A stretch of DNA of 64,000 nucleotides from Paracidovorax anthurii. Lineage in GTDB: Bacteria > Pseudomonadota > Gammaproteobacteria > Burkholderiales > Burkholderiaceae_C. A program made the position numbers and the translations under genes. The stretch spans positions 1-64,000 of the forward strand of contig NZ_QLTA01000006.1 in the NCBI RefSeq assembly GCF_003269065.1, in the 5' to 3' direction. Below are positions 52,623 to 61,816 of this stretch, one piece after another (position 1 is the stretch's first letter; each line of letters opens with the position of its first letter). The notes beneath the pieces are model-generated. The model saw only the letters and a list, made by a program, of their open reading frames with translations. It made no database searches and was not told the DNA's origin.

Positions 52623-53946
52623 AGGGGGTTTCTCCCTCCAGGCGGCCCGCGGCGGTCCCGCAGAGCACGGCGCCTTCCAGCGTGGCGGGGTAGGGGCCCT
52701 CCACGTAGTCGCCGCAGGCCTGCAGCCCCGGCGCGATCGGGCGGGCGGGGCGCCGCAGCGCCGGCACGCAGGCGAAGGTCGCCCGCTTCTCCACCACGGT
52801 CTGCACCACCTGCAAATCCGGCAGGCCGAGCTGCTGCCGCGCCTGCCGCACCACGTCCTGCTCCAGCGCGGAACGCTCGCCCTCGAACGCGCTGACCACG
52901 AAGGCCAGCAGGCCCGGGCGGTTGCCGAGCCGGCCCCGGTCGAACACGAACTGCGCGGGGGCCTGCGGGCCGCTGCGCAGGGCCAGCATCGGGGCGGGCC
53001 AGGCGGCGCAGGCGGCCGCGCCCTGGGGCGCCTGGGCATATACCGTGGCGATCGCGGTGAACTGCAGCGCGTGCGCCGTGGCGGCCCAGTCGCGCAGCGC
53101 AGCTGCCTGCCCGGAGGCCAGCGGCTGCGCGGCGGCCTCCACGAGCCGGGCCGCCTCGGTGGCGGGCGTGGCCAGCACCACGGCATCGAAGGCCTCGCCA
53201 TCCACCCGCCACGCGGGGCTTTGCCCGGCTGCGGCCTGGAGGTGCTGCACGCGGCGACCCGTGTGCACCGCGTGCCCGCGCGCCCGCAGCCAGGCCGCGG
53301 CCGCATCGGGCCAGAGCGCGCTCAGATCCCGGCGCGGCAGCAGCAGGTGGGAGCCGCCCCGGCCGCTGAACAGGCTGTCGCGCAGCACGCGCAGGAACAC
53401 CGCGCCGCTCGCGGCATCGCAGGGCGTGTTCAGCGCCGAGACGCAGAGGGGATCGATGAACTCCTGCAGCAGCCGCGGCGGCAGGCCCTCGCACAGCTGG
53501 GCCACCGTGGCGTGCGGCGCGCAGCGGAACCCCGAGAGCCGCCAGCGCGCCGCGCGCGCCAGCAGCACCATGCGCTCGGACAGGCTCCAGCCGCGCGCGC
53601 CGGCGATGCCCCGCAGGGCATCCCAGGGGGGCGCCGCATCGGGCAGGCGCAGGCCCGTCCCGTCGGGGAACACCAGCGCCAGGGGCAGGCGCAGCAGCGC
53701 CTCGTCCGGGTCCACGCCCACGAGCCGCATGAGCCGCAGGCATTCGCCATAGGCGCCGATCAGGATGTGCTGGCCGTTGTCGAGCGCCTGCGGATCGCCG
53801 TGCGCTTCCGTGGCGGGTGGCACCGCGCGCGCGCGGCCGCCCAGCGTGCGGGCCGCCTCGAACACCGACACCCCGTGCCCGGCCTGCGCCGCCGCGATCG
53901 CGGCCGCCATGCCGGCCCAGCCCCCGCCGATGATGGCGACGCGCAT
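52609..53946 (-). CDS. hpnE: Hydroxysqualene dehydroxylase / squalene-associated FAD-dependent desaturase HpnE
   Basis: 445 residues. The N-terminal FAD dinucleotide fold VAIIGGGWAGMAAAIAAA is followed by EAARTLGGRARA, the NGQHILIGAY motif near 57-66 and a C-terminal FAD motif ACGDYVEGPYPATLEGAVLCG. In the HpnC-D-E pathway it reduces hydroxysqualene to squalene for hopanoid synthesis at the membrane. hpnD lies 88 bases upstream on the same strand; hpnC is not in the window. The final codons come from the dispersed repeat. Confidence 0.92.
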   Translation of the reverse strand: MRVAIIGGGWAGMAAAIAAAQAGHGVSVFEAARTLGGRARAVPPATEAHGDPQALDNGQHILIGAYGECLRLMRLVGVDPDEALLRLPLALVFPDGTGLRLPDAAPPWDALRGIAGARGWSLSERMVLLARAARWRLSGFRCAPHATVAQLCEGLPPRLLQEFIDPLCVSALNTPCDAASGAVFLRVLRDSLFSGRGGSHLLLPRRDLSALWPDAAAAWLRARGHAVHTGRRVQHLQAAAGQSPAWRVDGEAFDAVVLATPATEAARLVEAAAQPLASGQAAALRDWAATAHALQFTAIATVYAQAPQGAAACAAWPAPMLALRSGPQAPAQFVFDRGRLGNRPGLLAFVVSAFEGERSALEQDVVRQARQQLGLPDLQVVQTVVEKRATFACVPALRRPARPIAPGLQACGDYVEGPYPATLEGAVLCGTAAGRLEGETPSMSP

Positions 53947-54034
53947 GCTCAGCGCCGCGCCGCGCCGCGCGCCGCGCGCCGGCGCAGCGTGGTGGCGGGC
54001 AACGCAGGCCCGGTGGAGCCGAGGCCGCGCGCGC

Positions 54035-54874
54035 TCACATCCGGCCCAGGGCCTGCATCTTCCAGGCCAGCCAGAGCTTGCGCAGGGGCGTTAGCGCGAT
54101 CCGCTGGTGCAGCACGTGGAAACCGTCGCGCTCGATCTCCCGCAGCAGCGTGCGGTAGATGCTGGCCATCATCAGCCCGGGCTTCTGGGCCCGGCGCTGC
54201 TCGGCGGGCAGCAAGGCCAGCGCCTTGTCGTAGAGCCCGTGGGCGCGCTCCGCCTGGAAGCGCATGAGCGCGGTGAAGCGGTCGGAATACTGGCGCTTGA
54301 GGATCTCGTGGGCCTTCACATCGAACTGCTGCAGCTCCGCCACGGGCAGGTAGATGCGGCCCATCATGGCGTCCTCGCCCACGTCGCGGATGATGTTCGT
54401 CAGCTGGAAGGCCAGGCCCAGCGTATGGGCGTACTCCACCGTGCGTTCGTCGGTGGTGCCGAAAATGCGTGCGGCCACTTCGCCCACGATGCCGGCCACC
54501 AGATGGCAATAGCGCGAGAGCCCCGCGAAATCCAGGTACCGGGTTTGTTCCAGGTCCATCCGGCACCCGTCGATCACCGACTGCAAGTGCTGCTCCGCGA
54601 TGCCGTAGAGGGCCGTGTGCGGCATCAGCGCCTGCATCACCGGGTGCGAGGCCTTGCCCGCGAACGATTGGGCCACCTCGGCCTGCCACCAGGCCAGCTT
54701 GGTGCCGGCGACGCCCGCATCCGAGATCTCGTCCACCACATCGTCCACCTCGCGGCAGAACGCATAGAACGCCGTGATGGCGGCACGCCGGGGCGGCGGC
54801 AGGAACAGAAAGGCGTAATAGAAGCTGCTGCCGGAGGCCGCGGCTTTTTGCTGGACGTACTGTTCCGGGGTCAT
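54035..54874 (-). CDS. hpnD: Presqualene diphosphate synthase HpnD
   Basis: 279 residues from MTPEQYVQQKAAASGSSFYYAF, the usual family start; upstream ATGs would add up to eleven. The Asp-rich motifs are CREVDDVVDE near 43-52 and TNIIRDVGEDAMMGRIYLP near 158-176, binding Mg and two farnesyl diphosphates. LMMASIYRTLLREIE is the C-terminal family helix. It makes presqualene diphosphate, the first step of bacterial squalene synthesis, and precedes hpnE. Confidence 0.94.
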   Translation of the reverse strand: MTPEQYVQQKAAASGSSFYYAFLFLPPPRRAAITAFYAFCREVDDVVDEISDAGVAGTKLAWWQAEVAQSFAGKASHPVMQALMPHTALYGIAEQHLQSVIDGCRMDLEQTRYLDFAGLSRYCHLVAGIVGEVAARIFGTTDERTVEYAHTLGLAFQLTNIIRDVGEDAMMGRIYLPVAELQQFDVKAHEILKRQYSDRFTALMRFQAERAHGLYDKALALLPAEQRRAQKPGLMMASIYRTLLREIERDGFHVLHQRIALTPLRKLWLAWKMQALGRM

Positions 54875-55023
54875 GGAAGGCGATTGTCCCATGCGGTACC
54901 GCCGCACTGGAGGGGTGGAGGAGGGCCGTAAAACTGCGTGGATGGTGGCGGGTTCGCAGGACGGGAATGGCCGTCCGTTCTCATCGCGGCCCTGGCGGCC
55001 AGGATGGGCAAACCCCGCGCGCG

Positions 55024-55050
55024 AAAAAAAAGGCCCACTTGGGGCCTTTT
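55024..55050 (-). terminator. Intrinsic terminator after the tRNA-Gly/Cys/Gly array
   Basis: On the minus strand AAAAGGCCCC pairs with GGGCCTTTT-type sequence across AAGT and is followed by a run of T residues. It lies about 33 bases beyond tRNA-Gly copy 1. Confidence 0.8.
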
Positions 55051-55082
55051 GTCTTGAACCGTTTGAAACGATCCAATGAATT

Positions 55083-55158
55083 TGGAGCGGGAAAAGAGTC
55101 TCGAACTCTCGACCTCAACCTTGGCAAGGTTGCGCTCTACCAACTGAGCTATTCCCGC
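55083..55158 (-). tRNA. tRNA-Gly (GCC), copy 1
   Basis: 76 bases ending in encoded CCA; the acceptor stem GCGGGAA pairs with TTCCCGC and the anticodon loop CTTGCCAAG gives GCC. Identical in sequence to the copy at 55402-55477. Confidence 0.96.
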
Positions 55159-55272
55159 ATTTTGATGTTTTCAGTTTTCACTGAATCACCAAGCCTTGAA
55201 TTGTAGCACCTATTTTTGGTGCTTTTGCCAAACTTGCATCAGAACGCTGTGCTGTTCAAAACAGCCCGGATC

Positions 55273-55346
55273 TGGAGGCGCGGGCCGGAGTCGAACCGAC
55301 CTACACGGATTTGCAATCCGGTGCATAACCGCTTTGCTACCGCGCC
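55273..55346 (-). tRNA. tRNA-Cys (GCA)
   Basis: 74 bases with encoded CCA; acceptor GGCGCGG / CCGCGCC, anticodon loop ATTGCAAAT giving GCA, and the T-loop GGTTCGACTCC. It lies between the two tRNA-Gly genes. Confidence 0.96.
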
Positions 55347-55365
55347 GAAGATGCTTTCCTTGGCA

Positions 55366-55395
55366 AAAAGGGGAAGCTTCGGCTTCCCCTTTTTT
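55366..55395. terminator. UUCG-capped hairpin between tRNA-Gly copy 2 and tRNA-Cys
   Basis: A 12-bp perfect stem AAAAGGGGAAGC / GCTTCCCCTTTT with a TTCG loop and A/T flanks on both sides looks like a bidirectional intrinsic terminator or a processing signal. If it terminates leftward transcription, tRNA-Cys and tRNA-Gly copy 1 need their own promoter. Confidence 0.7.
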
Positions 55396-55401
55396 GGGGT
55401 C

Positions 55402-55477
55402 TGGAGCGGGAAAAGAGTCTCGAACTCTCGACCTCAACCTTGGCAAGGTTGCGCTCTACCAACTGAGCTATTCCCGC
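55402..55477 (-). tRNA. tRNA-Gly (GCC), copy 2
   Basis: 76 bases, same sequence as 55083-55158 including the GCC anticodon and encoded CCA. First tRNA of the leftward array, downstream of lon. Confidence 0.96.
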
Positions 55478-55572
55478 GTTTACCGAAGCCTTGCATTCTA
55501 CAACGTTTGGCGTCGATGGAGCGAATTGTAGCGCATTTTTGGGCGGTTTCGACCAACCTTGCGCTCAATCGC

Positions 55573-57999
55573 TCAATGCTTGACGGAATCCGCCGTGGCG
55601 GCGGCTTCCCGGCTCTCGCGCGCGGTGATGGCCGCGGCGATCTCCTCCTCGGTCAGGGCGATCGGCTTGCGCTCCAGCGCGATGTCGAGCACCTTGTCGA
55701 TCCACTTGACCGGGATGATTTCCAGCCCGCTCTTCACGTTGTCCGGGATCTCCTGCAGATCCTTCACGTTCTCTTCCGGGATCAGCACCGTCTTGATGCC
55801 GCCCCGCAGGGCCGCCAGCAATTTCTCCTTCAGGCCGCCGATGGCGGTCACTTCGCCGCGCAGGGTGATTTCCCCCGTCATCGCGACGTCGCTGCGCACC
55901 GGGATGCCCGTCAGGGCGGAGACGAACGCGGTCGTCATCGCGGCACCGGCGCTGGGGCCGTCCTTGGGGGTCGCGCCATCGGGGACGTGGATGTGCATGT
56001 CGCGCTTCTCGAACGCTTCGTCCTTGATGCCCAGGCGATGCGCCCGGCTGCGGACCACCGTGCGCGCCGCCTCGACCGATTCCTTCATCACGTCGCCGAG
56101 CGAGCCCGTGCGGGTGATCGTGCCCTTGCCGGGCATCGTCGCGGCCTCGATCGTGAGCAGGTCGCCACCGACCTCGGTCCACGCCAGCCCCACGACCTGG
56201 CCGACCTGGTTCTGCTGTTCGGCCCGGCCGTAGGTGTACTTGCGCACGCCCAGGTAGTCCGCGAGGTTGTCGGCCGTCACCACCACCTGAGGCTCCAGCT
56301 TCTTGAGCTGCAGCCCCTTGACCACCTTGCGGCAGATCTTGGAGAGCTCGCGCTCCAGGGAGCGCACGCCGGCTTCGCGGGTGTAGTAGCGGACCACGTC
56401 GCGCACCGCGGCTTCCGTCACCTGGAGTTCCTCGTCCTTCACGCCGTTGTTGCCCATCTGCTTGGGCAGCAGGTACTTCACTGCGATGTTCGTCTTCTCG
56501 TCTTCCGTGTAGCCGGACAGGCGGATGACCTCCATGCGGTCGAGCAGGGCCGGCGGGATGTTCATGGAGTTCGACGTGGCGACGAACATCACGTCGCTCA
56601 GGTCGAAGTCCACCTCGACGTAGTGGTCGCCGAACTTGTGGTTCTGCTCGGGATCGAGCACCTCCAACAGCGCGCTGGACGGATCGCCCCGGAAGTCGGT
56701 GCCCAGCTTGTCGATCTCGTCGAGCAGGAACAGGGGATTGCGCGTGCCCACCTTGTTGAGGCTCTGCAGCACCTTGCCCGGCATGGCGCCGATGTAGGTG
56801 CGGCGGTGGCCCCGGATCTCTGCTTCGTCGCGCATGCCGCCCAGGGCCATGCGTACGTACTTGCGGCCCGTCGCCTTGGCGATCGACTGGCCCAGGGAGG
56901 TCTTGCCGACACCGGGAGGGCCGACCAGGCACAGGATGGGCGCCTTGACCTTGTCCACCCGCTGCTGAACCGCGAGGTATTCGAGGATGCGGTCCTTGAC
57001 CTTGTCCAGGCCGTAGTGGTCCTCGTTGAGCACTTCCTCCGCGTTGGCGAGGTCGTGCTTGATCTTGGTCTTCTTGCTCCACGGCAGGCCCGTGAGTACC
57101 TCGATGTAGTTGCGCACGACCGTGGCCTCGGCCGACATCGGCGACATCAGCTTGAGCTTCTTGAGCTCGCCCTCGGCCTTCTTGCGGGCCTCGGTGGGCA
57201 TCTTGGCGGCCTTGATCTTCTTCTCGATCTCCTCGATGTCCGCCCCTTCCTCGCCTTCGCCGAGCTCTTTCTGGATGGCCTTGACCTGCTCGTTCAGGTA
57301 GAAGTCGCGCTGGTTCTTCTCCATCTGGCGTTTGACGCGTCCGCGGATCTTCTTGTCCACGTTGAGGATGTCCACCTCGCGGTCCAGTTGTTCGAACAGG
57401 TTCTCCAGCCGCGCCTTCACGTCGGCCAGGTCCAGGACGGCCTGCTTGTTCTCCAGCTTGAGGGGCAGGTGCGCGGCGATGGTGTCGGCCAGGCGGCCGG
57501 GGTCGTCGATGCTGGCGATCGACGTGAGAATCTCCGGCGGAATCTTCTTGTTCAGCTTGACGTACTGGTCGAACTGCTGCATCACGGCGCGCCGCAAGGC
57601 CTCGATTTCGCTGGGCTTGTGGCTGCCATCCGAGGCTTCCACGGGGGTCACGGTCGAGGTGAAATGGCTGTCGTGGTCTTCAATCGACGACACGTTCGCA
57701 CGCTGCTGTCCCTCCACCAGCACCTTCACCGTGCCATCGGGGAGCTTGAGCATCTGCAGGATCGTGGACACGCAGCCCACGTCGAACATGTCCGACACCA
57801 GGGGCTCGTCCTTCGCGGCCGTTTTCTGCGCCACCAGCATGATGCGGCGATCCGCATCCATCGCCAGTTCCAGGGCCTTGATGCTCTTGGGGCGCCCCAC
57901 GAACAGCGGGATCACCATGTGGGGGAACACCACCACATCGCGCAACGGCAGCAGGGGCAAGTCGATCGGGGTGGCGGGCAAGGGGGTGTGTCCGGACAT
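55573..57999 (-). CDS. lon: ATP-dependent protease Lon
   Basis: 808 residues from MSGHTPLPATPIDLPLLPLRDVVVFPH; GAGGA precedes this ATG, and a longer in-frame start at 58035 lacks family similarity. The N-terminal substrate-binding domain (to ~320) is followed by the AAA+ module with GPPGVGKTSLGQ and FLLDEIDKLG. The C-terminal protease domain carries the catalytic Ser in PKDGPSAGAAM and Lys in GGLKEKLLAA. It degrades damaged and regulatory proteins in the cytoplasm. It is transcribed in the same direction as clpX, after a 140-base gap. Confidence 0.98.
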   Translation of the reverse strand: MSGHTPLPATPIDLPLLPLRDVVVFPHMVIPLFVGRPKSIKALELAMDADRRIMLVAQKTAAKDEPLVSDMFDVGCVSTILQMLKLPDGTVKVLVEGQQRANVSSIEDHDSHFTSTVTPVEASDGSHKPSEIEALRRAVMQQFDQYVKLNKKIPPEILTSIASIDDPGRLADTIAAHLPLKLENKQAVLDLADVKARLENLFEQLDREVDILNVDKKIRGRVKRQMEKNQRDFYLNEQVKAIQKELGEGEEGADIEEIEKKIKAAKMPTEARKKAEGELKKLKLMSPMSAEATVVRNYIEVLTGLPWSKKTKIKHDLANAEEVLNEDHYGLDKVKDRILEYLAVQQRVDKVKAPILCLVGPPGVGKTSLGQSIAKATGRKYVRMALGGMRDEAEIRGHRRTYIGAMPGKVLQSLNKVGTRNPLFLLDEIDKLGTDFRGDPSSALLEVLDPEQNHKFGDHYVEVDFDLSDVMFVATSNSMNIPPALLDRMEVIRLSGYTEDEKTNIAVKYLLPKQMGNNGVKDEELQVTEAAVRDVVRYYTREAGVRSLERELSKICRKVVKGLQLKKLEPQVVVTADNLADYLGVRKYTYGRAEQQNQVGQVVGLAWTEVGGDLLTIEAATMPGKGTITRTGSLGDVMKESVEAARTVVRSRAHRLGIKDEAFEKRDMHIHVPDGATPKDGPSAGAAMTTAFVSALTGIPVRSDVAMTGEITLRGEVTAIGGLKEKLLAALRGGIKTVLIPEENVKDLQEIPDNVKSGLEIIPVKWIDKVLDIALERKPIALTEEEIAAAITARESREAAATADSVKH

Positions 58000-58107
58000 G
58001 GAAATCCTCATGAAGCTGTGTGGAATATGGTCCACCAGCCGATATTTTCAACCCACGGCGCACCAAACTCCTGCGGCGGCCGAGGGCGCATCCATTGGGA
58101 AAGCGGA

Positions 58108-58140
58108 GAACCCGGCGGGGATCGACCGCCGGCCGGGTTC
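58108..58140 (-). terminator. GC-rich hairpin at the end of clpX
   Basis: GAACCCGG / CCGGGTTC plus an inner GGCGG / CCGCC stem overlap the clpX stop codon. A true T-run is missing, so it may be a weak terminator or 3' stabiliser before lon. Confidence 0.4.
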
Positions 58141-59404
58141 ACGCTTTCTTGGCGGCCTCTCGATAGACGAGCAGCGGCGCCTTGTTCTCTTCGATGGTGG
58201 ATTCATCCACCACGACTTTTTCCACATTGGTGGCATTGGGCAGGTCGAACATCGTCCCGATCAATGCCTGCTCCAGGATCGAACGCAATCCGCGGGCCCC
58301 GGTCTTGCGGGCCAGCGCCTTCCGCGCGATCGCCTTGAGCGCTGCCGGCCGGATTTCCAGTTCCACGCCTTCCATCGACAGCAGCTTGTTGTACTGCTTG
58401 ACGAGCGCGTTCTTGGGCTCCGTGAGGATCTGGACCAGCGCGTCTTCGCTAAGCTCGGCCAGTGCGGTGACCACGGGCATGCGCCCCACGAGTTCGGGGA
58501 TCAGGCCGAACTTGATGAGGTCTTCCGGCTCGATCTCGGTGAACACCTCGGTCAGGGAGCGCTGCTTCTTGCTCTTCACGGCCGCACCGAAGCCGATGCC
58601 CGATGCCTCCGTGCGGTTCTCGATGACCTTCTCGAGGCCTGCGAAGGCGCCGCCGCAGATGAACAGGATGTTGGTCGTGTCGATCTGCAGAAAATCCTGG
58701 TTCGGATGCTTGCGGCCGCCCTGCGGCGGGACGCTGGCCATCGTGCCTTCGATGAGCTTGAGAAGGGCTTGCTGCACCCCTTCGCCGGACACGTCGCGCG
58801 TGATGGAGGGGTTGTCGGACTTGCGCGAGATCTTGTCGATCTCGTCGATGTAGACGATGCCGCGCTGGGCGCGCTCCACCTCGTAGTTGCAGCTCTGCAG
58901 CAGCTTCTGGACGATGTTCTCCACGTCCTCGCCCACGTAGCCGGCTTCCGTCAAGGTCGTGGCGTCCGCCATCACGAAGGGCACGTCCAGCATGCGCGCC
59001 AGGGTCTGGGCCAGCAGCGTCTTGCCCGAGCCGGTCGGGCCGATGAGCAGAATGTTGCTTTTCGCCAACTCCACTTCATCCTTGCCGGCCTTGTCCTTGT
59101 GGCGCAGCCGCTTGTAGTGGTTGTAGACCGCCACGGCCAGCGTCCGCTTGGCGACCTCCTGGCCGATGACGTAGTTGTCCAGGTTGGTCTTGATTTCCGA
59201 AGGCGTGGGCAGATCGCCCCGCGAGTCGCGGGCGCCCTCGGAGGCGGGCAGCTCGTCGCGGATGATCTCGTTGCACAGGTCGATGCACTCGTCGCAGATA
59301 AAGACCGACGGACCGGCGATCAGCTTCTTCACTTCATGCTGGCTTTTGCCGCAGAAAGAGCAGTAAAGGGTTTTTTCGCTGGAAGAGCCTTTTTTCTCGG
59401 CCAT
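58139..59404 (-). CDS. clpX: ATP-dependent Clp protease ATP-binding subunit ClpX
   Basis: 421 residues. The zinc-binding domain has [18 protein letters not shown] ... CDEC (four cysteines, residues ~15-45). The AAA+ core has [16 protein letters not shown] and [10 protein letters not shown], and the [22 protein letters not shown] sequence is highly conserved. The pore GYVGED and IGF (ClpP-docking) loops are present. It unfolds ssrA-tagged and other substrates for ClpP, encoded just upstream. Confidence 0.98.
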   Translation of the reverse strand: MAEKKGSSSEKTLYCSFCGKSQHEVKKLIAGPSVFICDECIDLCNEIIRDELPASEGARDSRGDLPTPSEIKTNLDNYVIGQEVAKRTLAVAVYNHYKRLRHKDKAGKDEVELAKSNILLIGPTGSGKTLLAQTLARMLDVPFVMADATTLTEAGYVGEDVENIVQKLLQSCNYEVERAQRGIVYIDEIDKISRKSDNPSITRDVSGEGVQQALLKLIEGTMASVPPQGGRKHPNQDFLQIDTTNILFICGGAFAGLEKVIENRTEASGIGFGAAVKSKKQRSLTEVFTEIEPEDLIKFGLIPELVGRMPVVTALAELSEDALVQILTEPKNALVKQYNKLLSMEGVELEIRPAALKAIARKALARKTGARGLRSILEQALIGTMFDLPNATNVEKVVVDESTIEENKAPLLVYREAAKKA

Positions 59405-59458
59405 GGGGGCATTGCCTCGTGTTGCGGAAAGGTTGGCGGGATGATAACGAAATGGAAA

Positions 59459-59488
59459 GCGGCGTCTTCCCCTGTGGGAAAACGCCGC
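59459..59488 (-). terminator. Hairpin between clpP and clpX
   Basis: On the minus strand GCGGCGTTTTCCC pairs with GGGGAAGACGCCGC (11-12 bp with minor mismatch) around ACA and is followed by TTTCC. It could be a partial terminator that sets the ClpP:ClpX ratio, or simply an mRNA stabiliser. Confidence 0.5.
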
Positions 59489-59506
59489 ACGATTCCCCGC
59501 CGGGGA

Positions 59507-60115
59507 TCAGGGCCGCTTGGCGATCACCTGGTCGACGAGGCCGTAGTCCTTGGCTTCGTCGGCGGTCAGGAAGTAGTCGCGTTCGGTGTCCGCCTTGACC
59601 TTTTCCAGCGGCTGGCCCGTGCGCTCGGCCAGGATGCGGTTCATCTGGTCCTTGGTGCGCAGGATATCGCGGGCATGGATCTCGATGTCCGTGGCCTGGC
59701 CACGCGCGCCGCCGAGCACCTGGTGGATCATGATCTTGGAGTTGGGCAGCGAGAAGCGCTTGCCCTTGGCACCCGCGGCCAGCAGGAAGGCGCCCATGCT
59801 GGCGGCGAAGCCGCAGCACAGCGTGGACACGTCGGGCTTGATGAACTGCATCGTGTCGTAGATGGCCATGCCGGCCGTGACGCTGCCGCCCGGGGAGTTG
59901 ATGTAGAACGAGATGTCCTTGTCGGGGTTTTCGCTCTCCAGGAAGAGCAGCTGCGCCACGACCAGGTTGGCGGTCTGGTCATTGACCTCGCCCACCAGGA
60001 AGATCACGCGCTCTTTCAGCAGGCGTGAATAGATGTCGTAGGACCGCTCGCCGCGTCCCGACTGCTCGATGACCATGGGAATCATGCCCAGGGCCTGTGT
60101 TTCCAGTGCGCTCAT
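59507..60115 (-). CDS. clpP: ATP-dependent Clp protease proteolytic subunit ClpP
   Basis: 202 residues. The catalytic Ser is in [11 protein letters not shown] (about residue 106), His in [13 protein letters not shown] (about 131), and the Asp falls in the [11 protein letters not shown] region. [19 protein letters not shown] is the conserved core. It forms the tetradecameric barrel that works with ClpX (and ClpA elsewhere). It lies between tig and clpX in the conserved tig-clpP-clpX-lon order. Confidence 0.98.
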   Translation of the reverse strand: MSALETQALGMIPMVIEQSGRGERSYDIYSRLLKERVIFLVGEVNDQTANLVVAQLLFLESENPDKDISFYINSPGGSVTAGMAIYDTMQFIKPDVSTLCCGFAASMGAFLLAAGAKGKRFSLPNSKIMIHQVLGGARGQATDIEIHARDILRTKDQMNRILAERTGQPLEKVKADTERDYFLTADEAKDYGLVDQVIAKRP

Positions 60116-60156
60116 GTGATCTCCAGTGATGCGGATACTGTACCGACAAATGAATT

Positions 60157-60184
60157 GGGGCCTGTGCTCGCCAGCACAAGCCCC
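60157..60184 (-). terminator. Strong hairpin between tig and clpP
   Basis: GGGGCCTGTGCT and AGCACAAGCCCC form a 12-bp stem with one mismatch around CGCC. Downstream (minus strand) the sequence is AATTCATTTGTC, not a clean T-run, so termination may be partial and clpP may also use its own promoter in the remaining 40 bases. Confidence 0.5.
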
Positions 60185-60242
60185 ATGGCGGTCGAGGCGG
60201 GCCGGTAAACGCTCAGGAAGCGTTCCCGGTCCCGGGCTCTTC

Positions 60243-61553
60243 TCAGCCTTGGCCCATCAGTTCGTCGAACGAAATGGACTTGTCGGCGATTTTGGCCTTG
60301 CTCAGGACGAAATCGGTCACATTGTTTTCGATGACGACGGCTTCGACTTCCGCGAGGCGCTGGCGGTCGCCGAAATACCAGCGAACCACGTCCTCGGGCT
60401 TTTCGTAGCTGGCGGCCAGCTCATCGATGTGGGTCTTGAGCTGCTCGGGCTTGGCGTGGAGGTCGTTGGCTCGCACCAGTTCGGCCACGACCAGACCCAG
60501 GCGCACGCGGCGCTCGGCCTGGGGGCGGAACACGTCTTCCGGGATCTCTGCCTTGTCGGCATCCTTGATGCCACGCTGCTTCAGGTCGGCGCGCGCGCCG
60601 TCCAGGAGGCGGGCGATCTCGGCCTGTACGCTGGCATTGGGCAGATCCAGTTCGGCCTTGCCGACCAGGGCTTCCATCACGGCCTGCTTGTTGCGGGCCA
60701 GCAGGCGGAACTTGACTTCGCGCTCGAGGTTCTTCTTGATGTCTGCGCGCAGGCCGTCCACCGTGCCATCGGCGATGCCGAGGGACTTGGCCAGCTGCTC
60801 GTTCACCTCGGGCAGGTGGGCGGCTTCGATCTTCTTCACCGTGACGAGGAAGTCGGCCGTCTTGCCGGCGACGTCCTTGCCGTGGTAGTCCTCGGGGAAG
60901 GCCAGGGGGAAGGTCTTGCTCTCGCCGGCCTTCATGCCGCGGACGGCGTCTTCGAATTCCTTGAGCATCTGGCCTTCGCCGACCAGGAACTGGAAGTCTT
61001 CTGCCTTGCCGCCGGAGAAGGTTTCGCCGTCGATCTTGCCCTCGAAGTCCACGGTGACGCGGTCGCCGTCTTCAGCGGCCGTGCCTTGTGTGCGCTGGGC
61101 GAAGGTGCGGCGCTGCTTGCGCAGGATCTCGATCGTCTTGTCGATCGCGGCGTCGGTCACTTCGGCGGAGAGCTTCTCGACTTCCGCGGAGGAGAGGTCG
61201 CCGATCTTCACTTCGGGGAACACCTCGAAGATGGCGTCGAAGGTCAACTGGCCTTCGGGCGCGCCTTCCTTCTCGGTGATGCGGGGCTGGCCGGCCACGC
61301 GCAGGTTGGCTTCGTTGGCGGTCTGGGCGAAGGCTTCGCCGACCTTGTCGTTCAGCACTTCATATTGCACCGAATAGCCATAGCGCTGGGCCACGACGTT
61401 CATCGGCACCTTGCCAGGGCGGAAGCCGTCCATCTTCACCGTGCGGGCCAGGCGCTTGAGGCGCGAGTCCACTTCCGACTGGATGGCGGTCAGGGGCAGG
61501 CTCAGCGTGATCTTGCGCTCGAGCTTTTCAAGGGTTTCAACAGTAACGGCCAT
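60243..61553 (-). CDS. tig: Trigger factor (ribosome-associated chaperone and prolyl isomerase)
   Basis: 436 residues from [17 protein letters not shown]; the longer upstream frame has no family similarity. The ribosome-binding signature [17 protein letters not shown] is near residue 45-61. The FKBP-like PPIase domain is at about 165-245 ([21 protein letters not shown]), with the C-terminal chaperone arms beyond. It shields nascent chains at the ribosome exit. First gene of the protein-quality-control group. Confidence 0.97.
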   Translation of the reverse strand: MAVTVETLEKLERKITLSLPLTAIQSEVDSRLKRLARTVKMDGFRPGKVPMNVVAQRYGYSVQYEVLNDKVGEAFAQTANEANLRVAGQPRITEKEGAPEGQLTFDAIFEVFPEVKIGDLSSAEVEKLSAEVTDAAIDKTIEILRKQRRTFAQRTQGTAAEDGDRVTVDFEGKIDGETFSGGKAEDFQFLVGEGQMLKEFEDAVRGMKAGESKTFPLAFPEDYHGKDVAGKTADFLVTVKKIEAAHLPEVNEQLAKSLGIADGTVDGLRADIKKNLEREVKFRLLARNKQAVMEALVGKAELDLPNASVQAEIARLLDGARADLKQRGIKDADKAEIPEDVFRPQAERRVRLGLVVAELVRANDLHAKPEQLKTHIDELAASYEKPEDVVRWYFGDRQRLAEVEAVVIENNVTDFVLSKAKIADKSISFDELMGQG

Positions 61554-61627
61554 GGCTCTTCCTCTATGAAATGGGACCGTGACAGCCGTCCCGTGCATTC
61601 GCTGGGACCGCTTCACCGTGTTGTGTG

Positions 61628-61714
61628 TGGTGCGCGGGGGGGGACTCGAACCCCCACACCATTGCTGGCGTCAGGACCTAAACCTGGTGCGTCTACCAAT
61701 TTCGCCACCCGCGC
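61628..61714 (-). tRNA. tRNA-Leu (UAG)
   Basis: 87 bases with a long variable arm (class II) and encoded CCA; acceptor GCGCGGG / CCCGCGC, anticodon loop GTTTAGGTC giving TAG. It lies 75 bases upstream of tig on the same strand. Confidence 0.94.
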
Positions 61715-61816
61715 GATTCCAACGTTGCTACCGACAAAAAGCGGCGAACGCCAGGGTCCGCCGCCGAGTGAAATTGGTCAACCTTCGATTTTACCTTGTC
61801 GGCGGACCCATCCCGC

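Noticed and set aside
55216-58338. 1040-codon forward open frame across the tRNA genes and lon
   Set aside because: It runs through three tRNAs and the antisense of Lon; His/Asp-rich nonsense typical of GC-rich antisense frames.
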